The notes under the pieces are model-generated. The model made no database searches and was not told the origin of the DNA. It saw nothing but the letters and a program-made list of their open reading frames with translations. The position numbers and the translations under genes are program-made. A stretch of DNA of 64,000 bases from Collimonas pratensis (GTDB lineage: Bacteria > Pseudomonadota > Gammaproteobacteria > Burkholderiales > Burkholderiaceae_D): assembly GCF_001584185.1 (NCBI RefSeq), contig NZ_CP013234.1, positions 3,596,001 through 3,660,000 on the forward strand. The letters are read 5' to 3'. Shown here piece by piece: positions 1 through 8,345 of the stretch. How positions within the stretch are numbered: the first letter of the stretch is position 1; every line of letters begins with the position of its first letter.

Positions 1-2
1 TC

Positions 3-92
3 AACTACACGGATGAAGATAGCCATAGCCTTGAAGATGTCCATTACCAATATTTCCTAGGTAGTCATCAAACAAAATGGCAGTTTATATAA
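3..92 (+). CDS. possible C-terminal tail of a gene entering from the left edge
   Basis: An open frame runs in from the left edge and ends at TAA (90-92), giving 29 codons with tail ...LEDVHYQYFLGSHQTKWQFI. The composition looks protein-like, but there is too little to name a family. No ribosome binding site or start is visible in the window. It could equally be chance, since an open frame of 29 codons is not significant in this AT-rich stretch. Confidence 0.25.
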   Translation, partial: NYTDEDSHSLEDVHYQYFLGSHQTKWQFI

Positions 93-185
93 TTTTTCAA
101 AGCAATACAATGAGATTGGAATTGGTCAGCGGTTTTCGTGACGATCATTTTTCAACAAGAAAACAATCTCTGGGACTCTCCTCTC

Positions 186-1610
186 ATGCCTTATCTGAAA
201 CCGAATCAATCAACATCGCCACGCCTGACTTTGATAGCCACCAGTCTAGGCTTAGTCCTTGTCACTCTTGACGTCACAGTCGTGAACGTTGCGCTGGAAA
301 GAATCCAAGCGTCGCTCAGCACCAACGTGACCGGTTTGCAATGGATCATTAACGCTTACACGTTGGTCTTTGCGAGCCTGCTGTTAACGGCAGGTGCCGT
401 TGGTGACCGCTTCGGTGCCAAACGAATCTTCGTCATAGGTTTTGCGTTGTTTACCATTGCGTCACTGGCCTGCGGCATGGCGGGCACAATCAGCACCCTC
501 ATTGCCGGCCGCATCGTCCAAGGAGTGGGTGCTGCACTTTGTGTACCAGCCTCGTTGGCATTGCTTAGCGCCAGCTTTCCGGAAGCGGGCTCTCGTGCCC
601 GAGCCGTGAGTATATGGGCTGGCGTTGGCGGCTTGGCGCTTGCGGCCGGGCCTGTTGTTGGCGGCATCATGGTGGATCGCTTCGGTTGGCCGAGCATCTT
701 CTTCCTCAACCTGCCACTCGGGCTATTAGGCATCTGGTTGACTTTATCCTATGCGCCGTCGGGTTCAAAAACACCCAACCGTGGATTGGACCTCGCCGGG
801 CAAGTATTGGCGATTCTCGCGTTAGGTGGGCTCACCCTCGGCTTCGTCGAGGCCGGCGCACTCGGCTGGACGCATCCGCTAGTCCTGTCAGGTTTTACCT
901 GTTTCTTGGTGGCCGGCGCGTTGTTCCTATTGGCGGAAGCCCGTGGCGCGGATCCTATGCTGCCGCTGTCATTGTTTCGCTCGTCAGTGGTGAGTGCCTC
1001 CTGCGGCGTTGGACTCATCACCAACTTCGCCTACTACGGGCTGATGTTTGTGCTTAGTCTATTCTTCCAGGCGACGAAAGGGTATTCACCGTTGATGACT
1101 GGACTAGCTTTTCTGCCGATGACAGCACTAGTAACCATCGCCAATTTGATTTCTGGTAGGCTGACCGCGCGGTTCGGGCCGCGGCTGCCCATGGTGATGG
1201 GGCAGGCGCTAGCCGCCTGCGGTTACCTGACTCTGGCCGGCATCGACAGCAGAACCTCCTACAGCGTCATCGTCGGCCCATTGCTAGCGGCAGGCATCGG
1301 TGTGGCGCTGACGGTCCCCGCAATGACGACCGCCGTTCTCGCCAGCGCCGATAGGCAGCGCACAGGCATTACCTCTGGAGCGTTAAACGCCGCCCGCCAG
1401 ATCGGGGGCGTCATCGGCGTCGGGGTGTTCGGATCGTTGGTCGCAGGAGGACCGGAAAAACTCCTTGCGGGCATGCAGGTCGCGCTAGTCCTGGCAGGTC
1501 TCGCACTCGGCATTGGCGCCATCATCAGTTTTGTAAGTATCAAGGTAGGATTGATTACGAAATCAACTTCACTCCCCGTTGAAATGATTACCAAGGGCGA
1601 AATCAATTGA
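186..1610 (+). CDS. MFS drug-efflux transporter, DHA2 (14-TM) family
   Basis: This is an inner-membrane proton-driven exporter of the EmrB/QacA type. The protein opens with the DHA2 signature around LDVTVVNVAL in the first helix and has MFS motif A, GDRFGAKR, between helices 2 and 3. Many hydrophobic segments follow over about 475 residues, the usual length of the family. A GTG at 138 would add 16 residues; I prefer the ATG at 186 because family members start only a few residues before the first helix. Neither start has a strong ribosome binding site. The gene converges on the LysR gene downstream, so the two do not share a promoter. Substrate cannot be read from the sequence. Confidence 0.85.
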   Translation: MPYLKPNQSTSPRLTLIATSLGLVLVTLDVTVVNVALERIQASLSTNVTGLQWIINAYTLVFASLLLTAGAVGDRFGAKRIFVIGFALFTIASLACGMAGTISTLIAGRIVQGVGAALCVPASLALLSASFPEAGSRARAVSIWAGVGGLALAAGPVVGGIMVDRFGWPSIFFLNLPLGLLGIWLTLSYAPSGSKTPNRGLDLAGQVLAILALGGLTLGFVEAGALGWTHPLVLSGFTCFLVAGALFLLAEARGADPMLPLSLFRSSVVSASCGVGLITNFAYYGLMFVLSLFFQATKGYSPLMTGLAFLPMTALVTIANLISGRLTARFGPRLPMVMGQALAACGYLTLAGIDSRTSYSVIVGPLLAAGIGVALTVPAMTTAVLASADRQRTGITSGALNAARQIGGVIGVGVFGSLVAGGPEKLLAGMQVALVLAGLALGIGAIISFVSIKVGLITKSTSLPVEMITKGEIN

Positions 1611-1724
1611 AGGTTTGAGTTCGAATGCTCAAAACTTTGAATGCCGCCATCTGGCCAATTGCAAACACAGGTGATGGACAGCTTGCGACCGAGGCTGTGT
1701 GAAAACGCAAAATCATTTCTCTGG

Positions 1725-2642
1725 TTAGCGCACTTTAATGTTCCAATAGGGCTCCGTACTGAAACGCTCAACAAGAAAATCGATGAAGCTGCGCACTTTA
1801 GGCGGCGGAAACTTGCGATTAGGGTAAACGGCAAATACAGCGAGATCGTCGGTTTCCCAATCCGAGAGAACGCGTACCAATTTCCGTTCACGCAGCGCCT
1901 CATAGATCATAAAGTCCGGTTGCAGAGTAATGCCAAGGCCTTCGACGGCAGCATCGCGCAAAATGTCGCCACTGTTGCCCCATAAAATACCGGAAACAAG
2001 AATCTTTTGCTCCACATCTTCGCGTCTGAAGCGCCATTCGTTTGGTGCACTCACATAGGCGTAAGTAAGACATTGGTGCTTGGCTAGGTCCTCAGGAACT
2101 ATAGGGACTCCATGCTTTTCCAAATAGCCAGGCGAGGCACAAACCACGAGGCGCGTGTGCGCGAGCTTGCGAGAAACCAGTCCTGGATCAATTTTTGATG
2201 CGACACGTATTGCGACATCAAAACCTTCTTCAACCAAGTCGACCAGCCGGTCGTTGAGTGTGACATCGACCTGAACACCCGGATATTGCTGCAGATATTC
2301 TGCGATCGCCAAGCCTAAATGACCGGCACCAAACGCATTCGAGGAGCTCACCCTCAAAATTCCACGCGGAGCAGAGGCTTCCTGCGCTGCCGAACTCTCG
2401 GCGTCCGAGATCATGGTCAGAACCTCGATCGCACGCTCGTTATATTCAATGCCCGCCTCCGTGAGCGAGAGCTTACGCGTGGTCCGCTGGAGCAGCCGAA
2501 CGCCCAAATGCTCTTCGAGTCTCGCCACATAACGTGTGGCCATGCCTCGTGATAGACCGAGTTTGTCCGCTGCGCCGACAAAACTCCCGGCATCCACCAC
2601 GGCGGTAAAGACCCGCATGCTCACTACGATGTCGATGCTCAT
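1725..2642 (-). CDS. LysR-family transcriptional regulator
   Basis: The 305-residue protein has a typical LysR layout. An N-terminal winged helix-turn-helix (about residues 1-60, with VGAADKLGLSRGMATRYVAR) is followed by a linker helix and a periplasmic-binding-protein-like effector domain (about 90-295). It belongs to the large CrgA/AaeR-like group whose members usually act on a divergent or adjacent gene. Here the gene is convergent with the MFS exporter, and its 5' side faces only an insertion-sequence relic, so its natural target may have been lost. A palindrome just upstream of its start suggests autoregulation. Confidence 0.85.
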   Translation of the reverse strand: MSIDIVVSMRVFTAVVDAGSFVGAADKLGLSRGMATRYVARLEEHLGVRLLQRTTRKLSLTEAGIEYNERAIEVLTMISDAESSAAQEASAPRGILRVSSSNAFGAGHLGLAIAEYLQQYPGVQVDVTLNDRLVDLVEEGFDVAIRVASKIDPGLVSRKLAHTRLVVCASPGYLEKHGVPIVPEDLAKHQCLTYAYVSAPNEWRFRREDVEQKILVSGILWGNSGDILRDAAVEGLGITLQPDFMIYEALRERKLVRVLSDWETDDLAVFAVYPNRKFPPPKVRSFIDFLVERFSTEPYWNIKVR

Positions 2643-2658
2643 ATTGTTTTAAAAAATC

Positions 2659-2677
2659 AAATATTGAAATGATATTT
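2659..2677. promoter_or_regulatory. candidate LysR autoregulatory operator
   Basis: AAATAT and ATATTT form a perfect inverted repeat with a 7-bp spacer, 17-35 bases upstream of the LysR start codon. It fits the general T-N11-A form of LysR boxes. The stretch is AT-rich, so chance cannot be excluded. Confidence 0.35.
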
Positions 2678-2823
2678 GGGGAGTTTATCTTCAATTGTGC
2701 AACTGATTTAATGTCGCCATCGCATACGAGATGGGCTCAGATTCTGGTCAAGCCAGTCTTCTGGTTCTCTTCGCTGCCTTCCGCAGCAAATGTACTAACT
2801 AACGCCAAAGGAAAATGAAATAA

Positions 2824-3303
2824 CACCTATCCAAGCTTCGAGACCGATCACTTCGGTGGCGTCTCGGTCTGGCGCGGCACCTACGTGACCAGATCTCATT
2901 GAGGGAGATTGCTAAACGTTTAGGCATCTCAAGAAATACTGTCCGGCGATATCTACGTGCCGACCTCGTAGAACCGGCTTACCCAGAGCGACATACCCCC
3001 AGTGCCATCGACAAATACGCATTTAAGCTATCAGCTTGGCTTAAGACTGAGATGGCCAAATCACGCAAGCAGCGTCGAACGCTAAAACAGATGCACGTTG
3101 ATCTATGCGCTCTCGGATTTGAAGGGTCGTATGATCGTGTCGCCGCCTTCGCCAGGCAGTGGAAAGTGGATCAGTTAGAGAGGGTCAACTCTGCGAGCAA
3201 AGGAACAATTTGGATCTGCAAATTGCGGAACAACCCAATCAATTTGAGGCACAAAAGGTTTTGCAAGCGGCTTCATTCTTCAAACAACCTTGGTCTGACC
3301 TGA
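2824..3303 (+). pseudogene. IS21-family transposase (IstA) N-terminal relic
   Basis: The frame contains the N-terminal helix-turn-helix of IS21 IstA transposases (SLREIAKRLGISRNTVRRYL), then the conserved stretch around SAWLKTEMAKSRKQRRTLKQ and GSYDRVAAFARQW. A full IstA is about 400-500 residues and carries a DDE domain. Here similarity stops after about residue 100 of the relic and is replaced by unrelated sequence from roughly base 3206. The frame opens after TAA at 2821 without an ATG; the first possible start, TTG at 2899, lies inside the conserved part. No IstB and no clear terminal repeats are visible, so it is a dead fragment. Confidence 0.75.
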
Positions 3304-3352
3304 GAACTCACTCCAAAGACGGAACAAGAATGAGCACAAATCAAGATCCAAC

Positions 3353-3628
3353 TCATTCATTCTTATACTCACAAGGAGTACTCGAGCTCAAAGCACGCTT
3401 CAGTTCAGCAACTGATAAATTACTGACTTCGTGAAGAGCGATCAAAAGGGATGCACTTACAACCGAATTGCCATGCCGAATTTTGCTAATGGCCGGCGGT
3501 GGCACTTTTAGACAACGTGAGAGCGCAGCATCGTTTTGGAGTCCAAGTTGGATTTTGACTACGTCCAACAGCCTGTTCGCATTTTTGACATATTCATTTA
3601 CATCCTTTGCATTTTTCATGGGGTGCAT
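3353..3628 (-). CDS. small Cro/C1-like helix-turn-helix protein
   Basis: This 91-residue protein carries one helix-turn-helix (about residues 35-62, NDAALSRCLKVPPPAISKIR) followed by a helical stretch (SASLLIALHEVSNLSVAELK). Short proteins of this form are common as orphan or phage-derived regulators in Burkholderiales. The ATG at 3628 gives the full frame; a second ATG three codons later is possible. It sits alone between the IS21 relic and an AT-rich gap. Its target is unknown. Confidence 0.6.
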   Translation of the reverse strand: MHPMKNAKDVNEYVKNANRLLDVVKIQLGLQNDAALSRCLKVPPPAISKIRHGNSVVSASLLIALHEVSNLSVAELKRALSSSTPCEYKNE

Positions 3629-3684
3629 TTGGTTTTTAAGGAGCGTATTAACGTGAGACGTTAGTTGTTAATATGTCTACCATT

Positions 3685-3855
3685 TTATTCAAGAATGATG
3701 AGAGTATTTTCTGCTTCGAGCTCAAAAATAACATTAGGTTGCTTAGCACAATAAGAACAAATCCATCCATATTTTGTTTTCTCAACCAGATTTTTTAGCA
3801 TCTTTGTCAAGGCTTTTTGCTTAGCTCCATATCCATTTATTTCAATAAATACGAT
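3685..3855 (-). pseudogene. short cysteine-containing ORF, probably a gene fragment
   Basis: An open frame of 56 codons opens immediately after a TGA (3856-3858) and ends at TAA 3685-3687. It reads IEINGYGAKQKALTKM, then a CSYC (CxxC) motif, then FELEAENTLIIL. It has no ATG before its nineteenth codon or so. Upstream in the same frame the sequence still looks protein-like (FDKCDCD before the TGA), which suggests a decayed longer gene. I recognise no family. Confidence 0.3.
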
Positions 3856-3905
3856 TCAATCACAATCGCATTTGTCGAAGAATTTTCAAATTGCCTTTCT
3901 GCAGG

Positions 3906-4454
3906 CTAAGCATGCGTAGCTTCAACAAGTAATAATTCGACCAATGCGTTTCGCTGTTCGTGTGTATACGGTGGCGGTTTGTAACTATCAAGTAGTATCA
4001 GACCTTCCACGGACGTCCAGATCATTAAAGCCCGAACTGGATCTTGTGCCTCCTCGACGATTTTTGCCCAATAGTCACCATAGAACTGGGAGAATGGCTC
4101 TATTACGCGAGGCTCTTCTGCGACGGCGCTCTGAAAGAGTCCTTGTGAAAAATCTTTCATCCGCCCCGATACATCTGCGGTCAAACGTACCATAGACCTT
4201 AGAATGGTATTTGGCACATCTTTTTCCATTTTTATCGCTTGCTCGACCAGGCTTCTCGTGTGCTCGAACATGTCATCAATCATGGCAACCACCAAGTCTC
4301 GTTTTGTGGGGAAGTTATAGGTTATGGCCCCGCGGCTAGCTCCAATTTTCATACATACCGCATCGAACGTGAGCTTACTTGCCCCTTGTTCTTGAACAAT
4401 TTCACGAGCCGCGACAACGAACTGCTCACGATCAAATACACGTCTTCGAGTCAT
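3906..4454 (-). CDS. TetR-family transcriptional regulator
   Basis: The protein of 182 residues has an N-terminal TetR helix-turn-helix (about residues 10-55, with LTFDAVCMKIGASRGAITYN and FPTKRDLVVAMID). An all-helical ligand domain with the TetR_C-like end DPVRALMIWTSVEGLILL follows. I chose the ATG at 4454 rather than an upstream one at 4550, because the extra 32 residues are unlike the family and include likely operator DNA. No efflux or enzyme gene stands next to it, so this is an orphan regulator; the 700 bases upstream hold no convincing gene. Confidence 0.8.
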   Translation of the reverse strand: MTRRRVFDREQFVVAAREIVQEQGASKLTFDAVCMKIGASRGAITYNFPTKRDLVVAMIDDMFEHTRSLVEQAIKMEKDVPNTILRSMVRLTADVSGRMKDFSQGLFQSAVAEEPRVIEPFSQFYGDYWAKIVEEAQDPVRALMIWTSVEGLILLDSYKPPPYTHEQRNALVELLLVEATHA

Positions 4455-4465
4455 ATAGTTACTTC

Positions 4466-4500
4466 GAATAAGCGGAGTATTCCGTACTGCCGATGAATAC
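4466..4500. promoter_or_regulatory. candidate TetR operator cluster
   Basis: Three half-sites alternate just upstream of the TetR start codon: GAATA (4466-4470), GTATTC (4477-4482) and GAATAC (4495-4500). The second and third form a perfect 6-bp inverted repeat. The position 12-46 bases before the ATG suits autorepression. This is inference from symmetry and position only. Confidence 0.35.
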
Positions 4501-5161
4501 GCCAGACAAGATACTAAAGAGACAATGCTGTTCGCAAAATGCGTACGCATTGGAATTAAATACCGTTTTTTCTACGATGTTGCCTACTGTTACCGCTTAA
4601 CTTTAATTTCAATAACAAAAAAACACTTATATTGCCGAGTGGATATGGATTATATTATCTTATTTTGTTATGGTCTATGTGATTTTCGCATACGACTTGG
4701 ACCTTAAATCGGGTTTTCGGTAAAGCTGCTCGTTTGCGCTCGGAATTGCCCAACTTAGTTTCCCGTTTCAGTAGAAAATGCGAAAAGCGGTCATTGGCAC
4801 CGCCCCTCTCCTCGAAAATGTTGATCTTGAGTTTTCTTAAAACCCAACTGGGTATTGATTCGATAGACGTATTCACTCACATGCAAGTAGTGTTGCCATG
4901 GAAATATCAGTTAGTACCAAAACGATATATTTCCATATAAAAATTATACGCCAATGTTAGCGCTATCATCTAAGTAAACATGATCGTTGGCAACTGTTAA
5001 GGCTAACAGTAATGAATTTGGTATTAATAACATTGAAGCGCAATCAGTTTGGCAGACACTTTCGAACGCCTGCAATCCGCCGCCGATTGCGGTCTTACAA
5101 GTTGGATGACTTTTTCAGAAATATTTGAGTTTTCTCGCAACACCGTGCGAAAACCTGTATG
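4501..5161. other. AT-rich gap without a convincing gene
   Basis: About 660 bases separate the TetR gene from the prophage operon. Only short frames with unlikely compositions occur (for example 4525-4707 on + and 4655-4876 on -). I see no RNA gene, terminal repeat or second att copy here. Confidence 0.5.
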
Positions 5162-5845
5162 TCAGCACGCCCCGGAAAATAATGGATAACTAGTATCGTC
5201 CGTTGCCGCCTTCGCACGAAAATCAGCAACCATCGTCCGGCGCTCCACAAACTGCTTTGCTTTGCACGCAGCATCGCCGGCGGCGTCAATCGCTTTTTCC
5301 AAAATCGAGCCCGCCAGGACGTCGTTCTGGAATACCTCGTTCTTGCGGCATACCTTGTCGTATGCTTCCTGCAGCTGGCTGACGCGCTGGGTCAAGCTCT
5401 CAAGGTGCGAACGTAATGGTGCTACCTCACCGGCGTTCTTTAACAGAACCGTCACCATCGCGGCGACGTTCTGCTCGACCGTCCCCTGTACCGACCGCAG
5501 AACCGCCACCTGCTCAGCCGTGCGCGGATCCCGCTCTGGTTCATTCGACAGCCCCAGTAGGTAATCAGCGCTCACCCCATAGGCGATGGCCGCACGCACA
5601 ATGAACTCTCTCGATACGCTGGCCTGGCCGGCTTCAATCTTGGATAGCTGCGATGAATTGCTATAGCCTAAAGTCTTCGCCGCCTCGCGCTGATCGAGGT
5701 GATTGAGCTTTCTGGCCAGAATGAGGCGGCGGCAGATTTCCTCTCCTCTATCGCAGGCCTGGGCGCCCGCGCCGGCACGCCTATCTGCCGATGCCGAAAA
5801 CGCTGCAATGTCATTAACATATCCCATAGAGCCCTCCGCATTCAT
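5162..5845 (-). CDS. prophage XRE-family regulator
   Basis: The 227-residue protein has a central XRE helix-turn-helix (about residues 38-95, with LDQREAAKTLGYSNSSQLSK and IEAGQASVSREFIVRAAIAY). A helical tail with heptad-like spacing follows (LRSHLESLTQRVSQLQEAYD), consistent with a coiled coil for oligomerisation. The ending VSADYLLGLSNE is typical of phage-type repressors or regulators. It is the last gene of the leftward operon, 18 bases after the preceding gene. A C1-like repressor would normally be divergent from the replication genes, so this may be a different regulator. Its first 30 residues lack a domain, so the start is uncertain. Confidence 0.65.
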   Translation of the reverse strand: MNAEGSMGYVNDIAAFSASADRRAGAGAQACDRGEEICRRLILARKLNHLDQREAAKTLGYSNSSQLSKIEAGQASVSREFIVRAAIAYGVSADYLLGLSNEPERDPRTAEQVAVLRSVQGTVEQNVAAMVTVLLKNAGEVAPLRSHLESLTQRVSQLQEAYDKVCRKNEVFQNDVLAGSILEKAIDAAGDAACKAKQFVERRTMVADFRAKAATDDTSYPLFSGAC

Positions 5846-5863
5846 TTTGCTTTTCCAAATTGT

Positions 5864-6265
5864 TCATACGCCCAGCTCCATGCACTGCGCAGTCACAACG
5901 GCGACTGCAGCGCTAAATACATTGATGGGAATGTGACCGAGCATTTCATCCAACCCACCGGCGGCACAACGCAACGACGCAGCTTCATCTGCCGACACGC
6001 CGACCTTACCTACCCTATCGAAGCGATCACAGATTGCCAGCAAGGTGTTGTTAGCTCTTGCCAGCGACGGGCCGCGGGCGCCAGTATTCCCCATAGCCAG
6101 GAGCATCTTCGAGAGCTGGTTGTAAGCATCCGGGCTAGGTTCTGCAATCAACAACTCAATCGCCAGCCGCAGCTCCAGCGCCAGGTCGTTCCGAGTGCAT
6201 CGCATCATAGGAACGAATGCTCCTCTCGGCTTGTATGCCTTACGGGGTCGCTTGGTGCCGGCCAT
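5864..6265 (-). CDS. prophage hypothetical protein
   Basis: The 133-residue protein starts with a basic stretch (MAGTKRPRKAYKPRG) and is otherwise helical, with no recognised domain. Similar small proteins starting with a KRPRK segment accompany rusA in Burkholderia-type prophages, as far as I recall. It shares one base with the end of the rusA-like gene, so it is translated in the same operon. Confidence 0.6.
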   Translation of the reverse strand: MAGTKRPRKAYKPRGAFVPMMRCTRNDLALELRLAIELLIAEPSPDAYNQLSKMLLAMGNTGARGPSLARANNTLLAICDRFDRVGKVGVSADEAASLRCAAGGLDEMLGHIPINVFSAAVAVVTAQCMELGV

Positions 6266-6747
6266 TACGAATTCCCTTCCACAGGAGCGGCAATAACAGT
6301 GGCAGACGCACGCGCCGCGTAGTGCTTACTGGCTACCATCCGCACCACCTGCGAGTCATCAGCCCAAACGATGTTGTTGCAAGCATCCTTGATACCCTTG
6401 ACGACGTTGTCCAGGTCAGGCTTGCCCGTTGGCCGAAGGTCGCCGGAAATCGCCCGGGCGCGCTTCGCCTTGGAATAGCTGGCAGGGATTTGCATGTACA
6501 GGAGGACGTACAGCTCAACGGGTCCCGCCAGCGGACTGGCGCCACGCATCGCCGCCTTTGCCGCCCAACTCACCTGTTGCTCGTAGGTCGCCGTCTTGGC
6601 CGGAGTATATGCCTTGACGCCCTTCCCTACGCGAGCAAAGCGCGGGCGGCCTTTCGCCACTGGTTGGCCGTCTACAACGAAATTAATCACAGTCACAGTT
6701 GGACTCGATGTCCCCAAGTCCAATTTGGCGCCTTCAGTGCAGATCAT
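6265..6747 (-). CDS. rusA: RusA-type Holliday junction resolvase
   Basis: RusA is a phage dimeric endonuclease that cuts four-way DNA junctions. The 160-residue frame shows the family pattern: a start strand INFVVDGQPVAKGRPRF, and the acidic block KPDLDNVVKGIKDA with DD two turns later (VWADDSQVVR). These carry the metal-binding aspartates. The first 15 residues or so precede the domain and may not be translated. The gene overlaps the replication gene by 14 bases, so it is translationally coupled. Its place beside a replication initiator is standard in lambdoid-like early regions. Confidence 0.85.
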   Translation of the reverse strand: MICTEGAKLDLGTSSPTVTVINFVVDGQPVAKGRPRFARVGKGVKAYTPAKTATYEQQVSWAAKAAMRGASPLAGPVELYVLLYMQIPASYSKAKRARAISGDLRPTGKPDLDNVVKGIKDACNNIVWADDSQVVRMVASKHYAARASATVIAAPVEGNS

Positions 6748-7720
6748 CTAGCCGGCCTTTCTGTTTAATCAATGCCTTCAAATTCAAGCCATTCGGCTTA
6801 GTGCCTCGCTCATCGTCGGCTTTCTTACGAACTGCCGTGATCCTGCTTGGCGGCGGAGGTGGCACCTGACCGCCGTTATCGATCGTCGCTTGCACGCGCC
6901 CCTTGAAGGCCGGCATCGACTCTCCTGCCAGCGGCTTGAGCCCGAGCTCAGCACCCTTGGCCATCACGGAATCATCGGTTGCCCACCACGCTCCTTGGCC
7001 GGCAGGCTTGCCCGCCATCAGCGGCTTTTCGTTACGGCACCAGTTGCGCCAGGTCGCCGGCCAATCCGTCTTCCGGGCAGCCTTGCCGGCAACCGCTACC
7101 CAGTAATCCCGGAATTTGTCAGCAACGCGACGAACATGCTCTGGCGTCCAGGTTGGCTGCTCCTCCAGCGCCCAATCCCCCAGAGCTTTCGACAAGGTCC
7201 AGTCTTTGGGCAAGCGCTTGCCGCGAGCGTCCTGACGATTCTCTGATGATTCATGATGGTTAGTGACGGTTATATGTGGGTGCAAAAGCTTTGCACCCTT
7301 TACGTCGTCAGTTGCACCCTTTGTGCTTTGGATTGCACCCTTTTGACCGTCAGTTGCACCCTTATTTTCTTGGGGTGCAATTTCTGCACCCTTTACAGAA
7401 TTCTCTCCTATGGGAATTTTGGATAAGGGTGCAATATTTGCACCCTTCAGCCAATCAGTAGAAATGCGATACTCGCGGCGAGCACCACGGCCACCATTCC
7501 CAAAGTTGACCAGGATCAGCCATCCGCTCTTCTCCATCGCCCGTAGCTGGTATTGCACTGTACGTTCCGACTGGCGAGTTTTATAGGCCAACTGCTCAAT
7601 GGATGGATAAATGCTGGTCCCGTCATCATGGGCGTGATCGGCCAGTGCCAGCGCCAGAAGCATCTCACCGCCGCCGTTTTGATAGCGCTCAAACACCATC
7701 GACATAATACGAACACTCAC
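6734..7720 (-). CDS. prophage replication initiator with winged-helix domain
   Basis: The GTG start overlaps the stop of the DUF1364 gene (TAGTG). Residues 1-95 form a winged helix of the phage replication-protein kind (YPSIEQLAYKTRQSERTVQY). Residues 95-155 are a linker made of repeated KGA units, four of them exactly seven residues apart. Residues 165-235 hold the second module seen in such proteins (LPKDWTLSKALGDWALE, then DYWVAVAGKAARKTDWPATW and RNWCRNE). The architecture resembles lambda O and P22 gp18 analogues: DNA-binding N-terminus, origin DNA inside the gene, and a C-terminus thought to recruit the helicase. No helicase-loader or DnaB gene is adjacent. Confidence 0.75.
   Translation of the reverse strand: MSVRIMSMVFERYQNGGGEMLLALALADHAHDDGTSIYPSIEQLAYKTRQSERTVQYQLRAMEKSGWLILVNFGNGGRGARREYRISTDWLKGANIAPLSKIPIGENSVKGAEIAPQENKGATDGQKGAIQSTKGATDDVKGAKLLHPHITVTNHHESSENRQDARGKRLPKDWTLSKALGDWALEEQPTWTPEHVRRVADKFRDYWVAVAGKAARKTDWPATWRNWCRNEKPLMAGKPAGQGAWWATDDSVMAKGAELGLKPLAGESMPAFKGRVQATIDNGGQVPPPPPSRITAVRKKADDERGTKPNGLNLKALIKQKGRLDDLH
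7278..7445. repeat. iteron-like array inside the replication gene (possible phage origin)
   Basis: Nine copies of the 7-mer TGCACCC or its complement lie within 168 bases, at 7278, 7292, 7313, 7334, 7355, 7373, 7385, 7427 and 7439. The four copies at 7292-7361 are all in the same orientation and spaced exactly 21 bases apart, two helical turns. Copies at 7278, 7373 and 7427 are inverted, and the last two form an inverted pair (AGGGTGCAATATTTGCACCC). The repeats also encode the KGA heptads of the linker. Confidence 0.65.
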
Positions 7721-8166
7721 TACATTGCCTCCATCAGTCCCAGGCGGCGCAAAATCGCATTCGTCCGCGCGACGCCGTTATAAAATAAATTGATCATCAC
7801 CTCGTAGCTCATGCCAACGGGACGCTTTGCGCGGCCGTCAAGGACGTCGTGACAGCGGCAGCAGCCATACGCACCTTTTTCGTCTGGCGCCTTGATGCCA
7901 TAGCCCTTGCCGTCCTCCAGCAAATTGGAATGGCAAAGAACCGTCGTATCGGTGCGATAGTTACAAGCGCCGGGAAAGCGCAATGTGCATTCCTGGTCGC
8001 GCGCGGAGGCGCGTATCTTGGTCAAAGGCTTATGACTGGACTTGATGCGCTTCTTGGGCTTCTTTGATCGTTGAAAGGATGAGGAGGACAGAACGCCGGT
8101 CAGACCATGGGACATAGCCGTTCGGCGCATTGGCTTCGCCGAACGCTTCATGGAGCTCCGCCTCAT
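7720..8166 (-). CDS. DUF1364-family prophage protein (zinc/HNH-like)
   Basis: After a very basic leader of about 45 residues the protein has the DUF1364 pattern: IRASARDQECTLRFPGACN, then VLCHSN, then the cysteine-histidine block YGCCRCHDVLDGR. The spacing of Cys and His suggests an HNH-like metal site, but nuclease activity is not established for this family as far as I know. DUF1364 genes are found in the nin-like regions of lambdoid prophages. The ATG at 8166 overlaps the upstream stop by four bases (ATGA). Confidence 0.75.
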   Translation of the reverse strand: MRRSSMKRSAKPMRRTAMSHGLTGVLSSSSFQRSKKPKKRIKSSHKPLTKIRASARDQECTLRFPGACNYRTDTTVLCHSNLLEDGKGYGIKAPDEKGAYGCCRCHDVLDGRAKRPVGMSYEVMINLFYNGVARTNAILRRLGLMEAM

Positions 8167-8345
8167 GCCCGCAACCTACACATCCGGCACAAATCGTCCC
8201 CGCGCGCGAACTGCCCGACACTCTTTCTCTTGCGGCATGCCCCTTTGCAGACTCGCTGAGCATGATTGAAAACAACCATCTTCGCCGTACGTTCGGCATA
8301 GCGATCTGCCGCATGCCGTGGATCACCTACAGACACAGGAATCAT
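8163..8345 (-). CDS. small prophage zinc-finger protein
   Basis: This 60-residue protein contains VCKGACRKRKSVGQFARG followed by CRMCRLRA, a four-cysteine (C-x3-C ... C-x2-C) zinc-ribbon-like arrangement. The stop overlaps the DUF1364 start as ATGA, which supports real coupled translation. An internal ATG at 8279 (MVVFNHAQ) would leave the whole zinc motif intact and would avoid overlap with the excisionase frame on the other strand. Confidence 0.6.
   Translation of the reverse strand: MIPVSVGDPRHAADRYAERTAKMVVFNHAQRVCKGACRKRKSVGQFARGDDLCRMCRLRA

Noticed and set aside
1612..1635. Possible terminator between the MFS and LysR genes (GGTTTGAG ... CTCAAAAC)
   Set aside because: The stem is short with a bulge and is not followed by a T-run.
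4655..4876. 73-codon frame in the gap upstream of the TetR gene
   Set aside because: There is no ribosome binding site, domain or neighbour support, and the composition is like random AT-rich DNA.
4952..4971. LacI-type operator (GTTAGCGCTATCAT)
   Set aside because: Only one half is well formed and no sugar gene or LacI-family gene is nearby.
7278..7445. CRISPR-like periodic repeat
   Set aside because: The repeats are 7-10 bases at 21-base spacing, lie inside a coding frame and have no unique 30-base spacers or cas genes.
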